Assembly: GCF_033097365.1 (NCBI RefSeq)
Contig: NZ_AP028461.1
Coordinates: 8,122,001 to 8,186,000 of the forward strand
Length of the DNA stretch: 64,000 nucleotides
Direction of reading: 5' to 3'
Source of the DNA: Actinoplanes sichuanensis
GTDB lineage: Bacteria > Actinomycetota > Actinomycetes > Mycobacteriales > Micromonosporaceae
Both the position numbers and the translations under genes were made by a program. The notes beneath the pieces are model-generated. The model searched no databases and was not told where the DNA came from. It saw only the letters and a list, made by a program, of their open reading frames with translations. Shown in pieces: positions 33,043 through 41,675 of the stretch; position 1 is the first letter of the stretch; the number at the start of each line of letters is the position of its first letter.

Positions 33043-34800
33043 TCAGACCGGGTCCTCCGGCAGGTTGATGCTGCCGTAGGAGCCGAAGGTGGTGGATCCC
33101 CAGGCCTTGACCGGGGCCGCGAAGCCACCGTTCTCGGCGGCGACCAGAGTGTTCAGCGAGAGACTCCCGTCGGTCGCGCCGAACAGTGCGGACAGGTCGT
33201 CGCGGCCGTCGCCGTTGAAGTCGCCCGAGGTGAGCCGGGTGGTGTCCCAGGAACCCCACACCGCACTGGTGCTCTTCCACGAGCTGAACGCGTTGTTGAA
33301 GGTGCCGTCGGCCTTGGCGGTCCAGGTGAGCACGGCCAGGTTGCCGTTGGCGTAGTTGTAGAGCCCGGCCACGTCACCCCGGCCGTCGCCGTTGAAGTCA
33401 CCGGCCGCGATCCGGAGCCGTTTCGGGTCACCCCAGTACGGCTCGGCCGGCACGTACCAGGCCCGCTGGTCCTCGTTGAAGCCACCACCCGGCTTGGCGA
33501 TCCAGGAGTAGATGCCCACGCTGTAGTCGGCGTAGCCGTAGAACGACCCGATGTCGTCGAGCCCGTCCCCGTTGAAGTCACCGGAGAAGACCTTCATCCG
33601 GCCGATCTCGCCCCAGTACGGGCTGGGCGCGTTGTACCAGGGCCGGCTGGACGCGCTGAATGTTCCGGTGGGGCTGGACAGCCAGGTGAACAGTCCGATC
33701 CCGTAGTCGGCGTAGTTGTAGAACCCGGCGATGTCGTCACGGCCGTCGCCGTTGTAGTCGCCGCTGGTCATCAGCATCCGGCTGTACGAGCCGAAGGTCG
33801 AACTGGTCCACGACTGGACACCGGCCGAACACGTGCCGTCCGGTCTGGTGAGGAACGTGGTGAACGACAGCGTGTTGTTCGCCGAGTTGTGCAGCACCAC
33901 CTGGTCGACGATGTCGTCACCGTTGAAGTCGCCCCGGAAGATCTTGACGCTCGTGGTGTAGAGCCCGGCCGCGGTGTTGCAGCCACCCTTCGCGCTCATC
34001 GCACCGTTGGCGGCGGTGGTGAAGGTGAACGGGCCGAGCGCCCCGGAGGCGTAGCTGTAGACCATGGTGACGTCGTCGCGGTGGTCCTCGGCGAGCCCGC
34101 CCGGCGCGTACGTGCGGATCCAGGCGGCCAGATCGTCGACCCGGGTCTCGACCGCGGTCCGGGCGGTCTCGGTCTGCCCCAGGCAACCACCCTGTGCGGA
34201 GGTGTGGTTGAGGGCGACCAGTTCGACCGTACCGCCGCTCTCGCGCAGTGCGGGCCCGCCCGCGTCGCCCTTGCAGACGCTGGGTTGGGTGCCGCTGACC
34301 CCGGCCACGTCCAGCAGTCCCGTGCCGACTCCGGTGACCTGGAACTGGGCGGCGTGCAGCGCGCCCGGGATCCAGGTGGTGGCGGTGCGGCCGTACCCGG
34401 CGATCCGCAGCACGTCACCCACGGCCGGGGCGGTCGTGCCGATCGCGACAGGCGCGATCGTCGTCGGTTTGTCCAGTTTGACCAGCACCACGTTGCGGTC
34501 CGGGTGTTTCACCAGCCGGGCTGATTCGCGCACCTGTCCGCCGATGGTGATCGTGGCGTCCGGCGCACCCGACCCGAAGCAGGCCGCGGCGGTGATCACC
34601 CATTGCGGGTCGATCAGCGCTCCGGTACAGGCCGCCCCAGCACCGGCCTGACCCACCGCGATGTGCGCGACGAATCCGTACGTCCCCTCGGCGACCGCCG
34701 AGCCGTTTCCGACACCCATCGCCGGCACGCTCCCGGCGAGCAACGTCGTCAGTGTGGCCGCCGACAACCCGGCGGCCAGCCCCCGTCTACTCGATGTCAT
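33043..34800 (-). CDS. Secreted trypsin-fold pseudoprotease with FG-GAP/VCBS repeats
   Basis: 585 aa; ATG 34800 with GGGAG 7 nt upstream. Signal peptide about 1-37. Residues 40-235 have the S1 layout, but every catalytic position is changed: TAAAC at 70-74 in place of TAAHC (Ala73), DRNVVLVKL with Asn103 in place of the Asp, and GDAGGP with Ala180 in place of Ser. From about 240 to the end, Asp-rich repeats (GDFNGDDIVD, GDYNGDGRDDI, GDFNGDGLDDI and so on) form a propeller-like calcium-binding module. A catalytic protease is unlikely. A binding or decoy role is inferred. The repeat type differs from that of the wall hydrolases at 3.3-6.4 kb. Confidence 0.9.
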   Translation of the reverse strand: MTSSRRGLAAGLSAATLTTLLAGSVPAMGVGNGSAVAEGTYGFVAHIAVGQAGAGAACTGALIDPQWVITAAACFGSGAPDATITIGGQVRESARLVKHPDRNVVLVKLDKPTTIAPVAIGTTAPAVGDVLRIAGYGRTATTWIPGALHAAQFQVTGVGTGLLDVAGVSGTQPSVCKGDAGGPALRESGGTVELVALNHTSAQGGCLGQTETARTAVETRVDDLAAWIRTYAPGGLAEDHRDDVTMVYSYASGALGPFTFTTAANGAMSAKGGCNTAAGLYTTSVKIFRGDFNGDDIVDQVVLHNSANNTLSFTTFLTRPDGTCSAGVQSWTSSTFGSYSRMLMTSGDYNGDGRDDIAGFYNYADYGIGLFTWLSSPTGTFSASSRPWYNAPSPYWGEIGRMKVFSGDFNGDGLDDIGSFYGYADYSVGIYSWIAKPGGGFNEDQRAWYVPAEPYWGDPKRLRIAAGDFNGDGRGDVAGLYNYANGNLAVLTWTAKADGTFNNAFSSWKSTSAVWGSWDTTRLTSGDFNGDGRDDLSALFGATDGSLSLNTLVAAENGGFAAPVKAWGSTTFGSYGSINLPEDPV

Positions 34801-34836
34801 TCATTTCTCCCTGTAGAGGTACACCGGGTCACATCA

Positions 34837-34861
34837 TTGCCATGACATCGATACATGGCAA
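34837..34861. promoter_or_regulatory. Inverted repeat upstream of the pseudoprotease gene
   Basis: TTGCCATG and CATGGCAA flank a 9-bp ACATCGATA centre, 37 bp before the start codon. It could be an operator or the terminator of the lipoprotein gene upstream. It is more AT-rich than its surroundings. Confidence 0.45.
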
Positions 34862-34905
34862 CGCTTCGATGAACTCGGGGTGACTCCGGGAGAGTCGTTC
34901 GACGG

Positions 34906-35598
34906 TCAGGGCAGTCGGGCGGCGACAGCCCGGAGGAACTCCGCGCCGACGGTGTCGTGCCAGATCTCGGTGGGGTACGAGTTCTCCTTCTGTCCCTCGA
35001 AGTAGACGTCCCGGTTCAGGTAGGGCGCGATGCCCCGCAACTCACCGGCGACACCGTGCTTGAGGAAGGTCCACTCGCCGTCGGAGTCGGTGCAGTCGTC
35101 CAACCCGGCCGCCGCGACCAGCTCGGCGGGGCAGGCGGTCCGCTCGTCCCGCAGCGTGGACGCGATGTTCTCGTCGTAGTTCTTCCGGGCCAGCTCCGGT
35201 GTGCCGGCGACCCGGACGGTGAAGTAGATCCACCCGCCCCGTCGGCCCGGCTGCATCTCCTTGGCCTCGGCGAAGTCGACCCGGATCTGGCACTCCGCGT
35301 CGCCGGGGAACACGTGGTCCTTCTCGACGACGTCGCCACTGTCGAAGGTAGGCGTGACCCGCTTCATCTCGACGACCGTGGCCGCCGGCAGGACCTCGCG
35401 GACCACCGTCTCGGGAAGCAGATCACAGGCGGCCGGCCACTGCGACATCGGCAGCAGCCCGGTCTGGTCCGGCTCGGCCAGGGTCACCGGCGTCGCGGGC
35501 CCGGCCGCACCGAGCGGGATCCGCGGTTTCTCCTCGGCGCAGCCGCCGAGCGCCACCAAGGTCAGCACAGTCAGTACAAAAGGTCCCCGTCGTGACAT
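34906..35598 (-). CDS. Putative lipoprotein, 230 aa
   Basis: ATG 35598. Lipoprotein signal VLTVLTLVALGGC with acceptor Cys at residue 20. The mature part has a Cys pair (CDLLPE, ECQIRVDF) and a later pair (ACPAEL, DDCTDSDGEW), which suggests two disulphides, and a DVYFEGQKENSYPTEIWHDT motif. This organisation is seen in DUF3558-like actinobacterial lipoproteins, but the match is by impression. It lies on the cell surface, upstream of the pseudoprotease on the same strand. Confidence 0.7.
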   Translation of the reverse strand: MSRRGPFVLTVLTLVALGGCAEEKPRIPLGAAGPATPVTLAEPDQTGLLPMSQWPAACDLLPETVVREVLPAATVVEMKRVTPTFDSGDVVEKDHVFPGDAECQIRVDFAEAKEMQPGRRGGWIYFTVRVAGTPELARKNYDENIASTLRDERTACPAELVAAAGLDDCTDSDGEWTFLKHGVAGELRGIAPYLNRDVYFEGQKENSYPTEIWHDTVGAEFLRAVAARLP

Positions 35599-35674
35599 GA
35601 CCGGGGAGCATAGGGCCTGTACGGCGACCGCCGGGCACCCATGCGGGAACCCGGCGGTCTGCGTCACGTCCGGC

Positions 35675-37054
35675 TCAGCAGCCGGGCAGGCGCTTGATCA
35701 GGTAGTCCTCGATCTGGTCGAGGGAGACCCGCTCCTGCTTCATGGTGTCGCGGTCGCGGACCGTCACCGCGTTGTCGGTGAGGGTGTCGAAGTCGACGGT
35801 GACACAGAACGGTGTACCGATCTCGTCCTGCCGGCGGTACCGACGGCCGATCGCCTGCGAGTCGTCGAACTCGACGACCCAGCGCTTGCGCAGGTTGGCC
35901 GACAGCTCCTTGGCCTTCGGCGACAGCTCCGGGTTGCGCGACAGCGGCAGGACGGCGACCTTGACCGGCGCGAGGCGGGGGTCGAACCGCATGACCGTGC
36001 GCTTGTCCACGCCGCCCTTGGTGTTCGGCGCCTCGTCCTCGTCATACGCCTCTAGCAGGAACGCCAGCACCGCGCGGGTGAGGCCGGCCGCCGGCTCGAT
36101 GACGTAGGGCACCCAGCGCTCGCCCTTCTCCTGGTCGAAGAAGGAGAGGTCCACACCCGAGTGCTTCGAGTGCGTGGTCAGGTCGAAGTCGGTGCGGTTG
36201 GCGACACCCTCGAGCTCGGCGAACTCGGTCCCGCCGAACTGGAAGCGGTACTCGATGTCGACGGTCCGCTTCGAGTAGTGCGAGAGCTTCTCCTTGGGGT
36301 GCTCGTAGAACCGCAGGTTGCTCTCCGACAGACCCAGGTCGCGATACCAGTTCCAGCGCTCCTGGAGCCAGTACTCGTGCCATTCCTCGTCGGCGCCCGG
36401 CGGGACGAAGAACTCCATCTCCATCTGCTCGAACTCACGCGTACGGAAGATGAAGTTGCCCGGGGTGATCTCGTTGCGGAAGCTCTTGCCGACCTGCGCG
36501 ATGCCGAACGGCGGCTTCTTGCGGGCCGCGGTCGCCACGTTGTTGTAGTTGACGAAGATGCCCTGGGCGGTCTCCGGACGCAGGTAGTGCAGGCCGTCGG
36601 CGCTCTCGGTCGGGCCGAGGTAGGTCTTCATCAGGCCGTTGAACATCTTCGGCTCGGTGAAGGTGCCCTTGTTGCCGCAGTTCGGGCAGTTCAGCTCCTG
36701 GAGGGACGCCGGCAGCTTGCCGTGCTTGGCCTCGAACGCCTCCTCCAGATGGTCGGCCCGGAAGCGCTTGTGGCAGGACTGGCACTCGGTCAGCGGGTCG
36801 ACGAACGCGTCGAGGTGCCCGGAGGCGGCCCACACGTCACGGGACAGGATGACCGCCGAGTCCAGGCCGACGATGTCGTCGCGCTGCTGGACCATGGTCC
36901 GCCACCACTGCCGGCGGACGTTCTCCTTCAGCTCCACGCCGAGCGGACCGTAGTCCCAGGCCGAACGGGTCCCTCCGTAGATCTCGCTGGAGGGGAAGAC
37001 GAAGCCCCGGCGCTTGGCCAGGCTGACGACGCTGTCGATACGGTCGGCAGGCAT
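35675..37054 (-). CDS. glyS: Glycyl-tRNA synthetase (single-chain)
   Basis: 459 aa from ATG 37054. Class II synthetase of the bacterial/eukaryotic alpha2 type: [20 protein letters not shown], zinc ligands in ECQSCHKRF and [10 protein letters not shown], motif 2 around [20 protein letters not shown], motif 3 around [20 protein letters not shown] and the anticodon domain from about 350. It charges tRNA-Gly. Essential housekeeping gene, with a 68-bp gap to the gene upstream. Confidence 0.97.
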   Translation of the reverse strand: MPADRIDSVVSLAKRRGFVFPSSEIYGGTRSAWDYGPLGVELKENVRRQWWRTMVQQRDDIVGLDSAVILSRDVWAASGHLDAFVDPLTECQSCHKRFRADHLEEAFEAKHGKLPASLQELNCPNCGNKGTFTEPKMFNGLMKTYLGPTESADGLHYLRPETAQGIFVNYNNVATAARKKPPFGIAQVGKSFRNEITPGNFIFRTREFEQMEMEFFVPPGADEEWHEYWLQERWNWYRDLGLSESNLRFYEHPKEKLSHYSKRTVDIEYRFQFGGTEFAELEGVANRTDFDLTTHSKHSGVDLSFFDQEKGERWVPYVIEPAAGLTRAVLAFLLEAYDEDEAPNTKGGVDKRTVMRFDPRLAPVKVAVLPLSRNPELSPKAKELSANLRKRWVVEFDDSQAIGRRYRRQDEIGTPFCVTVDFDTLTDNAVTVRDRDTMKQERVSLDQIEDYLIKRLPGC

Positions 37055-37122
37055 GTGCGGTTTCCTCCTACGCCGGCTGGGTGTCGGCGGGGAAATCAAG
37101 AGTTACAGGACGAAAAGCGAGA

Positions 37123-37614
37123 TTACTCCCCGAGGTCGCAGACCTCGAATTTGCCCGTCGACCTGTTCTGCACCAGCTCAGCCTCCAGACGCTGGGAGCC
37201 GCCCCCGGAATAGACGATGTCCACCGGCAGGGTCAGCCGGACACCCCACGACAGATCGCCCAGACGGTACGACTGGAACGGCTCCGTCGACTCCATCCGC
37301 TCGGCGAACTCGGACGGGGTCTCGACATCCCGTGCGTCCTGACAGAGCTGCTGGTAGGCCCCGTCGAAGTCACGCTCCTGGATGTCGTCGAGGTAGTGGC
37401 CGACCACCACGTCGGCCTGCTCGTCGAGCGCGCTGGTGATCGACGTCATCAGGCCGATGCCGGCGACCGCACCGACTCCGCAGACCAGCACGACGATGCC
37501 GGCGACGATGCCCACGCTCGTACCGACCCGCTTGCCGCGTCCCTCGACCGGGGGAGCCGGGAACGGCGGGTGCACGCCCGGGCCCGGCGGCGGCGGGGGC
37601 GGAGGAAGACTCAT
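37123..37614 (-). CDS. Proline-rich single-pass membrane protein
   Basis: 163 aa. The N-terminal stretch is almost only Pro and Gly (SLPPPPPPPGPGVHPPF), followed by a basic turn and one membrane helix (VGIVAGIVVLVCGVGAVAGI). The extracytoplasmic domain begins DEQADVVVGHYLDDIQERDF and has a Cys pair (LCQDARD, FEVCDLGE), like DUF4878-type domains. Topology: cytoplasmic Pro-rich tail, outer globular domain. Function unknown. Confidence 0.72.
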   Translation of the reverse strand: MSLPPPPPPPGPGVHPPFPAPPVEGRGKRVGTSVGIVAGIVVLVCGVGAVAGIGLMTSITSALDEQADVVVGHYLDDIQERDFDGAYQQLCQDARDVETPSEFAERMESTEPFQSYRLGDLSWGVRLTLPVDIVYSGGGSQRLEAELVQNRSTGKFEVCDLGE

Positions 37615-37630
37615 GTTCCCAGCCTAGTGT

Positions 37631-37972
37631 TCAACGCCAGGGATCGGCCGCCCGGTCGCTCGCGGTGACCACCACGTCGGCGCCCGGTTCGGCGGAGGCC
37701 AGTGTCTCGAAGGCCGACGGCTCGTCGAGGGAACGCGCGAGCAGCGGTGTGGCGTACAGCTTGACGTCGTAGGCACCCAGGGCACGCCGGTAGGCTCCGA
37801 CGGATTCCCACTCGGTGACCAGGGTCCAGCCGGTCGGGTCCTCGATGGCCCGGGTCAGCCGGCCGGAGCGGTATCCGGGAGTGCGGGCCAGAGCGGCGAG
37901 CGCGGCGTGCGCCTGCTCCTGGAAGCCGTCCTGCGTTTCCGTGGGGACCGTGAAGCGGTTGAGCACCAGCAT
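37631..37972 (-). CDS. Antibiotic biosynthesis monooxygenase (ABM) domain protein
   Basis: 113 aa from ATG 37972. Dimeric ferredoxin-like fold: MLVLNRFTVPTETQDGFQEQ, ALAALARTPGYRSGRLTRAI and GWTLVTEWESVGAYRRALGA. ABM proteins are cofactor-free oxygenases or haem-degrading enzymes. The last 30 residues are Ala/Asp-rich and variable. Nothing nearby suggests the substrate. Confidence 0.78.
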   Translation of the reverse strand: MLVLNRFTVPTETQDGFQEQAHAALAALARTPGYRSGRLTRAIEDPTGWTLVTEWESVGAYRRALGAYDVKLYATPLLARSLDEPSAFETLASAEPGADVVVTASDRAADPWR

Positions 37973-38006
37973 GTGACGAGGGTACGCACACGCGACGGGA
38001 GCGACA

Positions 38007-38255
38007 GTGACGCGCACATTCCTGAACCGGCTGGCCCGGGTGAATCCGACCGCGGCGTTCGCCGGGACGCTCGCGCTGCTGCTGGCCGGCCTGTTCCTGC
38101 CGGACATCGTCGGCGCGCTGCTGCTCGGCCTGCTGGCCGTCGGCCTGGCCACCCTGACCGCGACGACCTGGCCGGTGCAGACGCCGGTCACCCGGCTGGT
38201 CCGGGTGGTGCTGCTCACCCTGCTCGTGGTGGCCGCGGTGTCGAAGACCCTGTGA
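38007..38255 (+). CDS. DUF6703-like small membrane protein
   Basis: 82 aa from GTG 38007. Basic N-terminus TRTFLNRLARVNP, then two hydrophobic helices (AAFAGTLALLLAGLFLPDIV, LLLGLLAVGLATLTATTW) and a third near the end (LVRVVLLTLLVVAAVSKTL). This matches, from recall, the DUF6703 family of actinobacteria. It sits just before the zinc regulon; a functional link is not evident. Confidence 0.72.
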   Translation: MTRTFLNRLARVNPTAAFAGTLALLLAGLFLPDIVGALLLGLLAVGLATLTATTWPVQTPVTRLVRVVLLTLLVVAAVSKTL

Positions 38256-38268
38256 ACCCATGCGGCTT

Positions 38269-38283
38269 TGACAATCATTGTCA
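38269..38283. promoter_or_regulatory. Zur operator (Zur box)
   Basis: TGACAATCATTGTCA is a perfect 7-1-7 palindrome, 22 bp before the zinc-binding protein gene. It resembles Zur boxes of actinomycetes (TGAAAATnATTTTCA type). Zur itself is encoded at the end of the same operon, so repression by zinc-loaded Zur is expected. It probably overlaps the promoter. Confidence 0.85.
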
Positions 38284-38304
38284 TTATCGACGACAGTTGG
38301 TGGC

Positions 38305-39219
38305 ATGATGCGCCGCCTGCTTCCCGCCCTGCTCCTGCTGCCCGCTCTCACCGGCTGCGGAGGGGACTCCGCCGGCGCCGACGGCAAGCTTTCCGTGGTC
38401 ACCGCGTTCTACCCGCTCCAGTTCGTCAGCGAGCGGGTCGGCGGCGACGCGGTGACCGTCTCCACCCTGACCAAGCCGGGCGCCGAGCCGCACGACGTCG
38501 AGCTGACCGCCCGGCAGGTCGGTGCGGTCGCCGACGCCGGCGTGATCGTCTACCTGGGCGGCTTCCAGCCGGCCGTCGACGACGCGGTCAAGCAGAACGG
38601 CGGCGACCGGGCCCTCGACGCCACCACCGCGGTCGAGATGATCAGCGCGCAGGAGGCGGACGACCACGCCGAGGAGGGCGAGGCACACGCCGAGGAGTCG
38701 GGCGGCACCGACCCGCACGTCTGGCTCGACCCGACCCGACTCGCGAGCATCGCCGACAAGGTGGCCGAGCGCCTCGGTAAGGCCGACCCGGCACACGCCG
38801 CCGACTTCACCGCCCGCGCCGCCGCGCTGCGCACCGAGCTGACCACGCTGGACGGCGAGTTCAAGACCGGCCTGGCCGACTGCACCCGGCGTGAGCTGGT
38901 GACCAGCCACACCGCGTTCGGCTACCTGGCGAACCGTTACGAGCTGGCCCAGATCGGCATCACCGGCATCGACCCGGAGGCCGAGCCGTCGCCGCAGCGC
39001 CTCGCCGAGGTGGCCGCCGAGGCCCGCGAGCACGGCACCACCACGATCTTCTTCGAGACCCTGGTCAGCCCCAAGGTGGCTGAGACGATCGCCAAGGAGG
39101 TGGGCGCGCAGACCGCGGTCCTGGACCCGATCGAGGGCCTCACCGACGACTCGGCAGACTACTTCTCGGTGATGCGCGCCAACCTGACCGCATTGAAGCT
39201 GGGCCTGGAGTGTTCATGA
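38305..39219 (+). CDS. znuA: Zinc ABC transporter substrate-binding lipoprotein
   Basis: 304 aa; ATG 38305 or 38308. Lipoprotein signal RRLLPALLLLPALTGCGG. ZnuA/TroA cluster 9 fold: VVTAFYPLQFVSERVGG, metal-ligand His in GAEPHDVELTARQV, an acidic His-containing loop (ADDHAEEGEAHAEE), DPHVWLDPTRL, His in TSHTAFGYLANRY and the final Asp in LDPIEGLTDDS. It captures zinc outside the membrane. First gene of a zinc operon behind a Zur box; the next gene overlaps by 4 nt. Confidence 0.93.
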   Translation: MMRRLLPALLLLPALTGCGGDSAGADGKLSVVTAFYPLQFVSERVGGDAVTVSTLTKPGAEPHDVELTARQVGAVADAGVIVYLGGFQPAVDDAVKQNGGDRALDATTAVEMISAQEADDHAEEGEAHAEESGGTDPHVWLDPTRLASIADKVAERLGKADPAHAADFTARAAALRTELTTLDGEFKTGLADCTRRELVTSHTAFGYLANRYELAQIGITGIDPEAEPSPQRLAEVAAEAREHGTTTIFFETLVSPKVAETIAKEVGAQTAVLDPIEGLTDDSADYFSVMRANLTALKLGLECS

Positions 39220-39998
39220 GTGTCATAGAGGTCGGTCACCTTGCGGTCGGTTACGACGGGCGGGAGGTCCTGCGGGACGTCTCGCTGAGCGTCACGGCCG
39301 GAGACGTCGTCGCGATCCTCGGCGCCAACGGCTCCGGCAAATCCACCCTGATCCGGACGATCCTCGGCCTGGTCCCGTCCCGCCGGGGCGAGATCCAGCT
39401 GTTCGGGACGCCACAGAAGCGGTTCCGGCACTGGGAGCGGATCGGGTATGTGCCGCAGCGGCTCGGCGCCGGCAGCGGCGTGCCGGCCACCGTCGGCGAG
39501 GTCGTCGCCTCCGGCCGGCTGGCCCGGCGCGGCGTCTTCCGTCTCCCCGGCCGAAACGACCGGGCGGCGGTACGGGACGCGCTTGCCGCGGTCGGGCTGC
39601 TGGACCGGATCGGCGACCCGGTGTCGACGCTCTCCGGCGGCCAGCAGCAGCGCACCCTGATCGCCCGGGCACTGGCCGGAAAGCCGGACCTGTTGGTGCT
39701 GGACGAGCCGAACGCCGGGGTGGACGCGGCCAGCCAGGAGGCGTTCGCCGCGGCGCTGACCCGATTCGCCGGTGACGGCGGGACGATCCTGCTGGTCCTG
39801 CACGAGCTGGGCCCGCTACGGCCACTGATCGGGCGGGCCGTGGTGGTGCACGACGGGCGGATCGCGTACGAGGGCACGCCCCCCGAACCGGCCGGTCATC
39901 ACGCCGAACCCGACCACGAACATCTGCACCCGCATGCCGAGGAACCGACGGCCGGCATCTGCGAGTGGGCGCCCACCGAGGGAACGAAGGCGTACTGA
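39216..39998 (+). CDS. znuC: Zinc ABC transporter ATPase
   Basis: 260 aa; ATG 39216 overlaps the previous stop. Walker A ILGANGSGKSTL, Q-loop IGYVPQRLG, signature LSGGQQQRTL, Walker B DLLVLDEPNAGVD, switch His in LLVLHELG. The C-terminal 35 residues are rich in His (GHHAEPDHEHLHPHAEE), unusual for the ATPase and suggestive of zinc binding on the cytoplasmic side, possibly for feedback. Confidence 0.93.
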   Translation: MSVIEVGHLAVGYDGREVLRDVSLSVTAGDVVAILGANGSGKSTLIRTILGLVPSRRGEIQLFGTPQKRFRHWERIGYVPQRLGAGSGVPATVGEVVASGRLARRGVFRLPGRNDRAAVRDALAAVGLLDRIGDPVSTLSGGQQQRTLIARALAGKPDLLVLDEPNAGVDAASQEAFAAALTRFAGDGGTILLVLHELGPLRPLIGRAVVVHDGRIAYEGTPPEPAGHHAEPDHEHLHPHAEEPTAGICEWAPTEGTKAY

Positions 39999-40864
39999 TG
40001 GACCTGCTCACCCAGCCGTTCATGCAGCGGGCCCTGATCGCCGCGCTGATCATCGGGCTGGCCGCCCCGGCCCTCGGCATCTACCTGGTGCAGCGCCGCC
40101 TGTCACTGATCGGCGACGGGATCGGGCACGTAGCGCTCACCGGCGTCGGGTTGGGCCTGCTCACCGGCAACGATCCGGTGTACACGGCGGTCATCGTGTC
40201 GGCTCTGGGCGCGATCGGGGTGGAGTTGATCCGTGAGCGTGGCCGTACCTCCGGGGATCTGGCCCTGGCCATGCTCTTCTACGGCGGCATCGCCGGTGGT
40301 GTGCTGCTCGTCGGACTGTCCGACGGCAGCGGCAACAGCAGTCTCATGCAGTACCTGTTCGGCTCCCCGCTGACCACCTCGGACACCGACCTGATGGTGA
40401 TCGGCGGGCTGGGCGCGGCGGTGCTGACGGCCATGCTGTTCTTCCGGCCGGCCCTGTTCGCGCTCTGCAACGACGAGGAGTACGCACGGGTCAGCGGCCT
40501 GCCGGTCCGGCTCCTGAACATCCTGCTGGCGGTGACCACCGCGGTGACCGTGACGATCGCCATGCGTACCGTCGGCCTGCTGCTCGTCTCCGCGATGATG
40601 GTCGTCCCGGTCGCCGCCGCCCAGCAGGTGACCCGCGGTTTCGTCAGCACCATGACGTTGGCCATGGTGATCGGGGTGGCCGCCGGCGGCGGCGGCATCC
40701 TGGTGTCCGCCGAGGCGAACACCGCCCCCGGCGCGACCACCGTGCTGTTGGCCCTGGCCGTCTTCGTGGCCGCCGCGGTCGGCGGATCGGTCCGGCACCG
40801 GCTGCGCCGGCCCGCGCCGCAGCCGGTCGCGTCCGAGCCCCCGGATGTCGTGTTGCATGGCTGA
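39998..40864 (+). CDS. znuB: Zinc ABC transporter permease
   Basis: 288 aa; ATG 39998 overlaps the ATPase stop by one base. Eight to nine helices of the ABC-3 family: QRALIAALIIGLAAPALGIY, RRLSLIGDGIGHVALTGVGL, ALAMLFYGGIAGGVLLVGLS, the VSGLPVRLLNILLAVTTAVT region and VGLLLVSAMMVVPVAAAQQV. It forms the membrane channel for zinc with the ATPase. Confidence 0.93.
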   Translation: MDLLTQPFMQRALIAALIIGLAAPALGIYLVQRRLSLIGDGIGHVALTGVGLGLLTGNDPVYTAVIVSALGAIGVELIRERGRTSGDLALAMLFYGGIAGGVLLVGLSDGSGNSSLMQYLFGSPLTTSDTDLMVIGGLGAAVLTAMLFFRPALFALCNDEEYARVSGLPVRLLNILLAVTTAVTVTIAMRTVGLLLVSAMMVVPVAAAQQVTRGFVSTMTLAMVIGVAAGGGGILVSAEANTAPGATTVLLALAVFVAAAVGGSVRHRLRRPAPQPVASEPPDVVLHG

Positions 40865-40894
40865 CCGCGGCCTGCCTGTACCGTTGGCGCAACG

Positions 40895-41197
40895 ATGACG
40901 ACGACCACCGGTTACGAAGCGTACGAATCGGCGGGGGCACTGTTGCGTGCTCTCTCCGCGCCGATCCGTGTCGCCATCGTGGTCGAGCTGGGCGTGGGCG
41001 AGCGCTGTGTGCACGATCTCGTGGAGAAACTCGGCGCCCCGCAGCCGCTGGTGTCGCAGCACCTGCGGGTCCTGCGCGGGGCGGGTGTGGTGCGGGGTGT
41101 GCGACGGGGCCGGGAGATCGCATACTCCCTGGTGGACGAACACGTCGCCCACATCGTCGCCGACGCCGTGAGCCACGCCAGGGAGAGCCGACAGTGA
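40895..41197 (+). CDS. SmtB-type ArsR family zinc sensor
   Basis: 100 aa winged-helix repressor: LLRALSAPIRVAIVVELG, recognition helix QPLVSQHLRVLRGAGVVRGV, wing RRGREIAYSL. The last helix contains exactly DxHx10HxxE (Asp and His of VDEHVAHI, His and Glu of SHARE). This is the alpha5 zinc site of SmtB/CzrA, so zinc sensing is well supported. The gene is followed by zur with a 4-nt GTGA overlap, as in the mycobacterial smtB-zur pair. Metal-free protein would bind DNA. Confidence 0.9.
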   Translation: MTTTTGYEAYESAGALLRALSAPIRVAIVVELGVGERCVHDLVEKLGAPQPLVSQHLRVLRGAGVVRGVRRGREIAYSLVDEHVAHIVADAVSHARESRQ

Positions 41198-41595
41198 ACG
41201 CCGAGAGCCAGATCCGCAACACCAAGCAGCGCAGCGCGGTCAGCGCCGTCCTCGCCGAGACCGAGGGCTTCCACAGCGCCCAGGATCTGCATGCGATGCT
41301 GCGCGAGAGGGGCGAGCGGGTCGGACTGACCACGGTGTACCGGACTCTGCAGGGCCTGGCCGACGCCGGCGAGATCGACGTCATGCGCCCGCCGGGTGGG
41401 GAGCACCTCTACCGGCGCTGCAGCCAGGGTCACCACCACCATCTGGTGTGCCGTTCGTGCGGGCGGACCGTCGAGGTGCTCGGCCCGGCGGTCGAGTCGT
41501 GGGCCGACAAGATGGCCGGTCAGCACGGTTTCGTCGACGTCTCGCACACATTGGAGATCTTCGGCACCTGCCCGGAGTGCGCCGCCAAAGCGTGA
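41194..41595 (+). CDS. zur: Zinc uptake regulator (Fur family)
   Basis: 133 aa from GTG 41194. Winged helix RNTKQRSAVSAVLAETEGF, QDLHAMLRERGERVGLTTVY and RTLQGLADAGEID. Metal sites: RRCSQGHHHHLVCRSCG and the terminal CPECAAKA, giving two CxxC pairs for the structural zinc plus the His cluster. With zinc it represses uptake genes. Its position downstream of znuABC-like genes and of a SmtB-type gene, behind a Zur box, strongly supports Zur rather than Fur. Confidence 0.93.
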   Translation: MNAESQIRNTKQRSAVSAVLAETEGFHSAQDLHAMLRERGERVGLTTVYRTLQGLADAGEIDVMRPPGGEHLYRRCSQGHHHHLVCRSCGRTVEVLGPAVESWADKMAGQHGFVDVSHTLEIFGTCPECAAKA

Positions 41596-41675
41596 GCCCC
41601 GCCCGGCGCACGCTGCCGCAACCTGAGGCTCCGCCCGGCGTGCGCCGCCGAAGGCCGACTGCGACGCTTGACGAT

